DNA of 64,000 nt from Fodinibacter sp963811825 (GTDB lineage Bacteria > Actinomycetota > Actinomycetes > Actinomycetales > Dermatophilaceae). The stretch lies in the NCBI GenBank assembly GCA_963811825.1, contig CAWESS010000037.1, forward strand, positions 1 through 64,000. Direction: 5' to 3'. Under the pieces are notes generated by a model. The model did no database searches. It saw only the letters and a list, made by a program, of their open reading frames with translations, and had not been told where the DNA came from. Positions 27,580-34,946 of this stretch are shown here, piece after piece (within the stretch, counting starts at the first letter, position 1; each line of letters begins with the position of its first letter). A program made the position numbers and the translations under genes.

Positions 27580-28485
27580 ATGGCGCACTACGGAGGAGGA
27601 GGGCGGCCGGCGCACCTCGTGGCGTCCATCCCGGCCAGCCTGGCGCAGCCGCGCCCCTCGATCAGCTTCGAGTTCTTCCCGCCGAAGGACGACGACTCCG
27701 AGGCCCAGCTGTGGACCGCGATCCGGCACCTCGAGCGGGTGCGGCCGGCCTTCGTCTCGGTGACGTACGGCGCCGGCGGCACCACCCAGGACCGCACCGT
27801 GCGGGTCACCGGCCGCATCGCCGACGAGACCACGCTGACCCCGTTGGCGCACCTGACCTGCGTCGGGGCCTCCAAGCGGGCGGTGCGCCAGGTCGTCGGC
27901 GCGTACGCGGCATCCGGGGTCCGCAACATCCTCGCCCTGCGCGGTGACCCGCCCGGCAACGTCCGCGGGCAGTGGTCGCCGCACCCCGAAGGGCTCGACC
28001 ACGCCGACCAGCTCGTGTCGCTGATCCGGGGGCTCGGCGACTTCACGGTCGGCGTCGCGGCCTTCCCCGACGTGCACCCCGACAGCCCCGACCTCGGGCA
28101 CGACGTCGACGTGCTCGTCGGCAAGGCGGATGCCGGGGCGACCTTCGCGATCACCCAGATGGTCTTCGACGCCGACAGCTACCTGCGGCTGCGCGACCTC
28201 GTCGCGGCCCGCCGCGACCTGCCGATCACTCCGGGCCTGATGCCGGTGACCAACCTCCGCCAGATCCAGCGGATGTCCGAGCTGATGGGCACCCCGCTGC
28301 CGCCCGCGGTCGTCGCCCGGCTCGAGGCCGTCAAGGACGACCCGGCCGCGGTGCGCTCGGTCGGGGTCGAGATCGCCACCGAGATCGGCCAGCGGATGCT
28401 CGACGAGGGAGCACCCGGCATCCACTTCATCACGATGAACCGGTCGACGGCCACGCTCGAGGTCCACGACAACCTCAGCCTCTGA
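27580..28485 (+). CDS. metF: methylenetetrahydrofolate reductase
   Basis: A 301-residue FAD-dependent TIM barrel that reduces 5,10-methylene-THF to 5-methyl-THF for methionine synthesis. Seen in order: SFEFFPPK with the catalytic Glu, FVSVTYGAGGTT, THLTC-like LAHLTCVGAS, the flavin-contacting ILALRGDPPG, DVDVLVGKADAGATFAITQM and GLMPVTN. Length agrees with the bacterial family. The divergent idsA gene starts about 100 bases away. Whether NADH or another donor is used is not visible. Confidence 0.94.
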   Translation: MAHYGGGGRPAHLVASIPASLAQPRPSISFEFFPPKDDDSEAQLWTAIRHLERVRPAFVSVTYGAGGTTQDRTVRVTGRIADETTLTPLAHLTCVGASKRAVRQVVGAYAASGVRNILALRGDPPGNVRGQWSPHPEGLDHADQLVSLIRGLGDFTVGVAAFPDVHPDSPDLGHDVDVLVGKADAGATFAITQMVFDADSYLRLRDLVAARRDLPITPGLMPVTNLRQIQRMSELMGTPLPPAVVARLEAVKDDPAAVRSVGVEIATEIGQRMLDEGAPGIHFITMNRSTATLEVHDNLSL

Positions 28486-28684
28486 CAGGGCTCTGGCGGG
28501 CGACGCGGGCGGGGCCGGGTGCGACGCGACGCGGACGTGACTCGGCCGCGCCGTCCTCGGGCGCGGACCCCCCTCAACGTCCACTCCCGCGGCCGGCGCG
28601 GCCGCCGCACCAGCATGTCGGCCCGGGTGGCACCGACACATGCGTACTCGTACTCAGATGCCGCGCCCGAGGTCGCGGTTCCGC

Positions 28685-29206
28685 TCAGGCGACGTCCATC
28701 GGCTGGCCGCCGGTGATCCGGATCAGCTCGTCGTAGGAGGTCGCGAAGACGCTGTGGCTGTGCCCGGCGGCGGCCCACACGGTGGCGTAGCGGCCGAGGG
28801 TGACGTCGATGATCGTGCGGATGTGCCGCGGGTGGCCGACCGGCGCGACGCCGCCGATCGCGAACCCGGTGTGCTCGCGCACGAAGGCGGGGTCGGCCTG
28901 CTCGACGGTGGCCAGACCGGCGAGGTCTGCGACCTTGTCGACGTCGACCCGGTGGCCCCCGGAGGCGAGGACGAGCAGGGGCAGGCGCTCGCCGTCGTGG
29001 GTCGTCGCGACGAAGACGAGGCTGTTCGCGATCTCGGCAGGTGAGATGCCCAGGGCCTCGGCAGCGGCCTTCGCGGTGCGCACGGCATCGGGGAGGTGGC
29101 GCACCTCGGGGGTGACGTGGTGCAGCGCCAGCGTCTGCATGACCGAGCGCACACCGGTGTGGCCGGAGAGGTCTCGGCCGGTCGGCTCGCCCGGGTCAGG
29201 GGTCAT
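28685..29206 (-). CDS. YbaK/ProX-type aminoacyl-tRNA deacylase
   Basis: A 173-residue protein of the YbaK family, which hydrolyses mischarged tRNAs (for example Cys- or Ala-tRNA-Pro). Conserved elements are IANSLVFVATTHD, LLVLASGGHRVD (the K/G region), GFAIGGVAPVGHP and a final WAAAGHSHSVFATSY. The catalytic lysine often seen near the VDVDKVADLAG segment is present there. The ATG at 29206 is preferred because TACGCT lies 6 bases upstream on this strand (29213-29218), a leaderless layout; ATG at 29140 is a shorter option. Substrate specificity is not deducible. Confidence 0.88.
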   Translation of the reverse strand: MTPDPGEPTGRDLSGHTGVRSVMQTLALHHVTPEVRHLPDAVRTAKAAAEALGISPAEIANSLVFVATTHDGERLPLLVLASGGHRVDVDKVADLAGLATVEQADPAFVREHTGFAIGGVAPVGHPRHIRTIIDVTLGRYATVWAAAGHSHSVFATSYDELIRITGGQPMDVA

Positions 29207-29258
29207 GGGGGCAGCGTAGCGACCCGTGGTTCGACTCCGATCCGACCCCGGATCGGAC

Positions 29259-29315
29259 TTGACCGCACGTCGGTGGGGCGGGCTATGGTGGAGGCCTGAT
29301 CGAACACGTGTTCGA
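29259..29315 (+). promoter_or_regulatory. SOS-regulated promoter with perfect LexA box
   Basis: TTGACC (29259-29264) and TATGGT (29284-29289), 19 bases apart, look like -35 and -10 elements. TCGAACACGTGTTCGA at 29300-29315 is a perfect 16-base palindrome and an exact match to the mycobacterial-type SOS box TCGAAC-N4-GTTCGA, placed over the likely transcription start. A second inverted repeat (TCCGATCC/GGATCGGA, 29236-29243 and 29250-29257) lies just upstream of the -35. LexA repression of the downstream DnaE2 cassette follows from this. Confidence 0.85.
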
Positions 29316-29348
29316 TCTCATGTCGACCAAGGGGCAGGAGCTTCAGTC

Positions 29349-29681
29349 ATGGTCCGTCGCCACGACGAGTCCGTCAGCGTCCGGGTCGGTGGCGTTCGGG
29401 GTGGCAGTGACGAGAACGACGGCCCTCGTGACTTCGTCTGGCGCGGTCGGCGCTACACCGTGTGCGCCGTCCTCGCCTCGTGGCAGGAGCGCCGGGCGTG
29501 GTGGCGCGAGGTCGGCGACCTGCGGGTCGGTGGCCAGCCCGCAGGGGCTGCCGGGTCGGGGCTGCCGAGCCCGCAGCGCCGGGTGTGGCGGGTCGAGGCC
29601 CGACCGCCCTCGGGCACCGCCGGGGTCTTCGACCTCGGTCTCGACGACGACCGCTGGCTCCTCCTGCGAGCCCACGACTAG
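29349..29681 (+). CDS. DUF6504 family protein, first gene of the SOS cassette
   Basis: A 110-residue protein. An N-terminal segment with alternating charged residues is followed by a compact domain in which WRGRRYTVCAVLASW, RRVWRVEARPP and FDLGLDDDRWLLLRAHD are the conserved-looking blocks. The family is found in actinobacteria close to error-prone polymerase genes; no activity is known to me. It begins 34 bases after the LexA box, with CAGGAG 8 bases upstream of the ATG, so it should be induced by DNA damage. The next gene of the cassette starts 81 bases downstream. Confidence 0.8.
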   Translation: MVRRHDESVSVRVGGVRGGSDENDGPRDFVWRGRRYTVCAVLASWQERRAWWREVGDLRVGGQPAGAAGSGLPSPQRRVWRVEARPPSGTAGVFDLGLDDDRWLLLRAHD

Positions 29682-29761
29682 CAGCGAGCCCACGACGAGC
29701 AGCACCGATGAACCCAGCACGTGAACGCAGCACCCGAATGAACCAGCCCGAGGAGCCCTCC

Positions 29762-30193
29762 ATGAGCCACGCCGCGACCACCCTGGACCTCCTCGAGCGC
29801 TCCCGCGAGTCACTGACCAGCGGGTATGCCGCCTCCGTCGCCTCCGCCCGCTACCTCGCCGCCTCGCTCGCCGCGCTGCGGGCCGGGGCCGCGCTGGTGG
29901 CCGCCCGCTCGGCGACCCACCCCGGCGCCGGGCTGGCCTCCGGTGGCCACGGCCCGCACGACGTGTGGGCGCTCACCGCCCAGGTCGCACCCGAGCTCAC
30001 CGAGTGGGCGCAGCGCTTCGCGGCCTCCACGGGGCAGCGGGTGGGGGTCGAGACCGGGCTCGTGCGGGTCAGCGCCCGCGAGGCCGACGACCTGCTGCGC
30101 GACGCCGAGACCTTCGTCGACCTCGCGGCCCGCCGCCTCGGGGTGCCGGGTGTGCAGCGGTCGCAGCGCCTGGCACCCGTGCGCTCGGCCTGA
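29762..30193 (+). CDS. SAV_6107-type HEPN domain protein
   Basis: A 143-residue all-helical protein. Helix 1 (TTLDLLERSRESL), helix 2 with RYLAASLAALRAGAALVAAR, helix 3 (DVWALTAQVAPELTEWAQRF) and a C-terminal helix (EADDLLRDAETFVDLAARRL) give the HEPN pattern. The Rx4-6H ribonuclease motif is not present: the only near match, RSATH, has the wrong spacing. It may therefore be a non-catalytic scaffold; this is inference. The ATG at 29762 has GAGGAG 6 bases upstream, and an ATG 24 bases earlier is possible. It sits between DUF6504 and DnaE2 in the SOS operon, 7 bases from the latter. Confidence 0.82.
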   Translation: MSHAATTLDLLERSRESLTSGYAASVASARYLAASLAALRAGAALVAARSATHPGAGLASGGHGPHDVWALTAQVAPELTEWAQRFAASTGQRVGVETGLVRVSAREADDLLRDAETFVDLAARRLGVPGVQRSQRLAPVRSA

Positions 30194-30200
30194 GGGCGTC

Positions 30201-33200
30201 GTGGACGGGTTCGCCCACCTCCACGTCGCCTCGGGGTTCTCGATGCGCTACGGCGCCTCCATGCCCGAGGACCTCGTCGAGCGCGCCGCCGCGCACGGCC
30301 AGGGCGCGCTGGCACTCACCGACCGCGACGGGCTCTACGGTGCGGTGCGGTTCGCCACGGCGTGCGGGCGTGCCGGCATCGCCCCGGTGCTCGGGGTCGA
30401 CCTCGCCGTCGAGCCGGACACCGGTGGTTCGGGCGGGGGTTCGGGTTCGGATGCCGGGCGCCCGCCACCGCGTCCGCGCACCCCGGTGCGTGGCGGCGCC
30501 ATCGTCGACCCCCGTCGCGCCCGGGTCACCGTGCTCGCCCGGGGGCAGGTCGCCGGGGTGGTCCCCGGTGCGGGGTGGGCCGCCCTGTGCCGTCTGGTCA
30601 CGCAGACCCACCTGCGAGGGGAGCGGGGTGTCCCGGTGACCACCCCCGACCTGATCGCCCGCTGGGCCGGCGACGCCGCGCAGGATGCTGCCGGCAGCGG
30701 GCGGGTCGGCAGTGGTGCGCCGAGTCGCCTGCTCGTGCTGCTCGGCCCCGACTCCGACGTCGGGCGGGCTGCCCTCGCGGGCCGCCGTGACCGGGCCCGC
30801 CACCTGCTCGCCGCGTGGCAGGCCGTGCTGCCCCGCGACGGGCTGGCCGTCGAGGTCGTCCTCCACGGCGGGCCCGAGGGCACTCCCGGATGCCGGTCGC
30901 ACGCGGCGCGCCTGCTCGCCCTCGCCGACGGGGCCGGCATCCCGGCCGTGCTCACCGCCGCGGTGCGCCATGTCGACCCCGACCAGGTGCGCACCGTCGA
31001 CCTGCTCGACGCCGCCCGCCGGCTCGTCGTCCTCGACTCGCGCCACCTCGACCGGGTCACCGACTCCGGGCACCTCGCGAGCACCGAGCAGATGCATGCC
31101 AGCGCGCTCGAGGTCACCGGGGGCGACCGCTCCCGCGCCGACCGGCTCGTCGCGATGACCTCCCTCGTCGCCGACGAGTGCACCCAGCAGGCCCGCCCCG
31201 ACCTCGGCATCGGGGCGGTCCACCTGCCCGAGGCGCAGGTCCTCGGCATCAGCGCCGGCGACGACCCCATGGCGGTGCTCGCGCAGCGCTGCCGCGACGG
31301 GGTCGGCCGCCGCTACCCCGGTGCCGGGGAGGGTGAGCGGCAGGTCGTGCTCGACCGGCTCGACGAAGAGCTCGCCGTCATCGAGACCCTGGGCTACCCC
31401 ACCTACTTCCTCACCGTCGCCGAGGTCACCGACCTCATCCGCGCCCGCGGGGTGCGGGTGGCCGCCCGGGGCTCGGGAGCGGGAAGCCTGGTCAACCACC
31501 TCCTCGGCATCAGCGGTGTCGACCCGATCCGCCACCGGCTGCTCATGGAGCGGTTCTGCTCCCCGCTGCGCGCCGAGCTGCCCGACATCGACGTCGACGT
31601 CGAGTCGGCCCGGCGCACCGAGATCTACGAGGCCGTCCTCACCCGGTTCGGCGGTGAGCGGGTGACGTGCGTGTCGATGATGGACACCTACAAGGTGCGC
31701 CACGCCGTGCGCGACGTCGGTGCCGCACTGGGGCTGCCCCCGACCGAGGTCGACGAGATCGCCAAGGCGTTCCCGCACATCCGCGCCAAGGACGCCCGGC
31801 ACGCCATCGCCGACCTGCCCGAGCTGCGCAGCCGCGGCCTGGACAGCCCGCGGATGGCGGCCTTCTTCGACCTCGTCGAGGCCCTCGACGGACTCCCGCG
31901 CCACATCGCGCTCCACCCGTGCGGGATCGTGCTGTCCAACTCCGGCCTGCTGGACCGCACCCCGGTCGAGGCGAGCTGGCTGGGGTTCCCGATGAGCCAG
32001 TTCGACAAGGACGACGTCGAGACCCTGGGCTTCCTCAAGCTCGACGTGCTCGGCATCCGCATGCAGTCGGCCATGGCCCACGCGGTCGCCGAGGTCGAGC
32101 GGGTCAGCGGGGAGCACATCGACCTCGACGACGAGGAGCAGGTGCCCCACGAGGACCCCGCCACCTACGAGCTCATCCGCACGACCCGCACCCTCGGGAT
32201 GTTCCAGATCGAGAGCCCCGGGCAGCGCGAGCTCATCGGAAAGCTCGGGCCCCACCGGTTCGACGACCTCATCGTCGACATCTCGCTGTTCCGGCCCGGG
32301 CCGGTCAAGTCCGACATGATCACCCCGTTCCTCAACAGCCGGCACGGGTGGAGTGAGCGCCGCTTCATCCACCCCAGCCTCATCCCGGCGCTCGAGGAGA
32401 CCGAGGGCGTCGTCGTCTTCCACGAGCAGGTGCTGGTCATCGTCGCCGAGACCACGGGGGTGAGCCTGGCCCAGGCCGACGAGGTGCGGCGCAGCATGGG
32501 CACCCCGCAGGGGCAGGTCGACGTCGAGGCGTGGTGGCGTCCTGCGGCCGCAGCGCGCGGCTACCGGCCCGAGGACCGCGACCGGATCTGGGAGGTGCTG
32601 AAGTCGTTCGCGAGCTTCGGCTTCTGCAAGGCGCACGCGGCCGCCTTCGCCCTGCCCACCTTCCACTCGGCGTGGCTGAAGACCCACCACCCGGCGGCCT
32701 TCCTCGCCGGCATCCTCACCCACGACCCCGGCATGTACCCCAAGCGGCTCCTGCTCGACGACGCCCGGTCCTTCGGCATCCCCGTCCTCGGCCTGGACGT
32801 CAACGCCTCCGTGGACACCTACCGGGTCGAGCAGGTGGCCGACCCCTCATCGGATGCCGTGGTGCCGGATGCCGTCGTGTCGGATGCCGTGGTGCCGGCG
32901 TGGCAGCGCGGGAACCAGCCGTACGGCATCCGGCTCTCCCTCGTCGACGTCAAGGGGATCAGCGCGGCGGAGGTCGCCCGCGTCGTCGCCGGCCAGCCGT
33001 ACGCCGACCTCGGTGACTTCTGGACCCGGGCCCGGGTGAGCCGTCCGGTCACCGAGCGGCTCGTCCTCGCCGGGGCGTTCGACTCCCTCCACGGGATGGG
33101 TGACGGCGGGCTCGGGCGGCGCGGCCGGGTCACCCGTCGCGACCTGCTGCTCCACGTCGCCGAGCTCGAGCGGTGGGACCGCGGCGCCGGGGTGCCGGCC

Positions 33201-34088
33201 CGCCGCAGCCGACGGCTCGCCGTGCCGAGCATCGCCCCGCCGCGCGAGGACGGGGCGTCCGCGCAGGGGGCAGTCCCACTCGACGTCCGGGAACGGGCTG
33301 CGGCCCAGTCCCAGGCGGCCCGCGAGGTCGTGCCGGCGGCCGAGCAGCCGACCCAGCTGACCCTCGACCTCGGTGACCGGCCACGACTGGTCGCGGGTGC
33401 AGGCCTGCCCGAGCTCACCGGGCCCGAAAGGGTGCGCGCCGAGCTCGACGTGCTCGGGCTCGACGTCTCAGCGCACGTCGTGATGTTCTACGAGCCGTTG
33501 CTCCGGGCGCTGGGGGTCACCCGCAGCGCCGACCTGCTCGGGACCCGCAGCCGCAGCCAGGTGTGGGTGGCCGGGGTCAAGGTCGCCACCCAGACCCCAC
33601 CGGTGCGATCGGGGCGCAGGGTCGTCTTCCTCACCCTCGACGACTCCACCGGCCCGGCCGACATCACGTTCTTCGAGGACGTCCAGGGCCCCTACGCCGA
33701 CGTCGTCTTCCACTCGTGGCTGCTCCTCGTGCGCGGGGTGCTGCGCCGCACGGGTGACCGCGGGGTCTCCATCCGTGCCACCGGCGCCTGGGAGCTCGCC
33801 GGGCTCTGGGACGCCTGGCAGCTCGGTGGTCTCGAGCGGGTGCGGGCAGCGGTCACCGCGGGGGAGGCGGATGCCGTGGCGCGCGCCGAGGCGGCGCAGA
33901 CCGCCGCCGACGAGCAGGACGCCCGCACCGGTCGCCGGGTGCTCGTGCACGCCTCGGGGTTTCGCCAGTCGCCCTACGCCGACACCCGCCCGCCGGGTCT
34001 GGACCCCCGCTCGGGCCGGGGCGCGCCGGTCGATGCGGTGCCCCCGCGCAAGCTGTGGCACGCCAGCCCCGGCAGTTCCGGACACTAG
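30201..34088 (+). CDS. dnaE2: error-prone DNA polymerase III alpha subunit, DnaE2
   Basis: A 1295-residue C-family polymerase, longer than the usual 1050-1150 because of Ala/Pro-rich inserts near 85-110, 885-900 and 1030. The N-terminal PHP domain begins FAHLHVASGFS. The polymerase palm carries the catalytic acid block LPDIDVDVES, preceded by AARGSGAGSLVNHLLG and followed by TYKVRHAVRDVG. LGMFQIESPGQRELIGK, ADEVRRSMGTPQGQ and FGFCKAHAAAFALPTFHSAW are typical DnaE2 blocks. An OB domain follows at about 1115-1200, and the protein ends PPRKLWHASPGSSG, a DnaE2 hallmark. QLTLDL at 1052-1057 could bind the beta clamp. The start is GTG at 30201, 8 bases after the HEPN gene. Role: mutagenic lesion bypass during SOS. 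No imuA' or imuB lies beside it. Confidence 0.95.
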   Translation: MDGFAHLHVASGFSMRYGASMPEDLVERAAAHGQGALALTDRDGLYGAVRFATACGRAGIAPVLGVDLAVEPDTGGSGGGSGSDAGRPPPRPRTPVRGGAIVDPRRARVTVLARGQVAGVVPGAGWAALCRLVTQTHLRGERGVPVTTPDLIARWAGDAAQDAAGSGRVGSGAPSRLLVLLGPDSDVGRAALAGRRDRARHLLAAWQAVLPRDGLAVEVVLHGGPEGTPGCRSHAARLLALADGAGIPAVLTAAVRHVDPDQVRTVDLLDAARRLVVLDSRHLDRVTDSGHLASTEQMHASALEVTGGDRSRADRLVAMTSLVADECTQQARPDLGIGAVHLPEAQVLGISAGDDPMAVLAQRCRDGVGRRYPGAGEGERQVVLDRLDEELAVIETLGYPTYFLTVAEVTDLIRARGVRVAARGSGAGSLVNHLLGISGVDPIRHRLLMERFCSPLRAELPDIDVDVESARRTEIYEAVLTRFGGERVTCVSMMDTYKVRHAVRDVGAALGLPPTEVDEIAKAFPHIRAKDARHAIADLPELRSRGLDSPRMAAFFDLVEALDGLPRHIALHPCGIVLSNSGLLDRTPVEASWLGFPMSQFDKDDVETLGFLKLDVLGIRMQSAMAHAVAEVERVSGEHIDLDDEEQVPHEDPATYELIRTTRTLGMFQIESPGQRELIGKLGPHRFDDLIVDISLFRPGPVKSDMITPFLNSRHGWSERRFIHPSLIPALEETEGVVVFHEQVLVIVAETTGVSLAQADEVRRSMGTPQGQVDVEAWWRPAAAARGYRPEDRDRIWEVLKSFASFGFCKAHAAAFALPTFHSAWLKTHHPAAFLAGILTHDPGMYPKRLLLDDARSFGIPVLGLDVNASVDTYRVEQVADPSSDAVVPDAVVSDAVVPAWQRGNQPYGIRLSLVDVKGISAAEVARVVAGQPYADLGDFWTRARVSRPVTERLVLAGAFDSLHGMGDGGLGRRGRVTRRDLLLHVAELERWDRGAGVPARRSRRLAVPSIAPPREDGASAQGAVPLDVRERAAAQSQAAREVVPAAEQPTQLTLDLGDRPRLVAGAGLPELTGPERVRAELDVLGLDVSAHVVMFYEPLLRALGVTRSADLLGTRSRSQVWVAGVKVATQTPPVRSGRRVVFLTLDDSTGPADITFFEDVQGPYADVVFHSWLLLVRGVLRRTGDRGVSIRATGAWELAGLWDAWQLGGLERVRAAVTAGEADAVARAEAAQTAADEQDARTGRRVLVHASGFRQSPYADTRPPGLDPRSGRGAPVDAVPPRKLWHASPGSSGH
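32851..32895 (+). repeat. three tandem 15-base units inside dnaE2
   Basis: The unit CGGATGCCGTGGTGC occurs at 32851-32865, 32866-32880 (two changes) and 32881-32895. It encodes three in-frame copies of a five-residue (S/P)DAVV motif in a linker of DnaE2. Each copy holds the octamer GGATGCCG that is enriched across the window. Copy-number change would keep the frame. Confidence 0.85.
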
Positions 34089-34142
34089 GGTGGGACGCCA
34101 GACGCCGACCGTGCGACACCGACGTGAGCGAGGAGACCAGCC

Positions 34143-34928
34143 GTGGCCGACGAGCGGGGCCGATCCCGCCGGGCGGGAGCCCATCCGGGCCTGCGCACGG
34201 CTGCCGTCCAGGGTGCCCTCGACGCCCTCGCGACCCGTCGCAGCACCGAGCTCGGGCGTCCCCTGCGGGTCCTGGACCTCGGCGGGGGAACGGGCGGCAC
34301 CGCCGTGCCGCTCGCGGGGGCCGGACACGACGTCACCGTCGTCGACCCCAGCCCGGACGCCCTGGCCTCGTTGCGCCGGCGCGCCGCCGAGACCGACACC
34401 TCCGCGCGGATCCATCCCGTGCAGGGCGACACCGACACCCTCGGCGAGCTCGGCGTGGAGGGCGAGCACCCGGCATACGACCTCGTCTGCCTCCACGGCA
34501 CCCTCGAGGTCGTCGACGACCCGGATGCCGCGCTGGCCAACATCGCGGCCGTCCTCGCCCCCGGCGGCACCCTCTCCCTCGTCGTCGCCCAGCGGCTGCC
34601 GGCGGCGCTGGCCCGCGCGTTGGCAGGTCAGTTCGCCCGTGCGCAGGCCATCCTGGAGCGGCCCGACGGACGCTGGGGTGACGACGACCCGGCGCCGCGC
34701 CGGTTCGACGAGCACGTCGTGCTCGACCTGCTGCGCGTCCACGGGCTCACCCCGGTCGACAGCCACGGGGTGCGCATCTTCAGCGACCTCGTCCCATCGG
34801 CCCTGGTCGACTCCGAGGGTGACCGGGCAGCCCTGCTCGAGCTCGAGGAGGTCGCGAGCCGCCACCCCGACCACCCCCTGCTCGGCGATCTCGGCAGCGT
34901 GCGCCACGTCCTCGCGACCCGGGGCTGA
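34143..34928 (+). CDS. class I SAM-dependent methyltransferase
   Basis: A 261-residue Rossmann-fold methyltransferase. Motif I is RVLDLGGGTGGTAVPLA, the acidic end of strand 2 is VTVVDPSPDALA, and motif IV is YDLVCLHGTLEVVDDP, followed by VLAPGGTLSLVVAQRL. The overall layout is like the CmoM/SmtA type, whose E. coli member modifies a tRNA wobble base, but the target here is unknown. The start is GTG with GAGGAG 7 bases upstream. It lies between dnaE2 and dinB, 54 bases after dnaE2 and 18 bases before dinB, so it should be part of the SOS transcript. Confidence 0.87.
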   Translation: MADERGRSRRAGAHPGLRTAAVQGALDALATRRSTELGRPLRVLDLGGGTGGTAVPLAGAGHDVTVVDPSPDALASLRRRAAETDTSARIHPVQGDTDTLGELGVEGEHPAYDLVCLHGTLEVVDDPDAALANIAAVLAPGGTLSLVVAQRLPAALARALAGQFARAQAILERPDGRWGDDDPAPRRFDEHVVLDLLRVHGLTPVDSHGVRIFSDLVPSALVDSEGDRAALLELEEVASRHPDHPLLGDLGSVRHVLATRG

Positions 34929-34946
34929 CACCGTCCGGGGCCATCG

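Noticed and set aside
29228..29243. GGTTCGACTCC resembling a tRNA T-loop
   Set aside because: The flanking bases do not pair into a T-stem and no anticodon or acceptor stem is nearby.
32851..32895. Short repeats as a CRISPR array
   Set aside because: The three 15-base units are contiguous with no spacers and are in frame within dnaE2.
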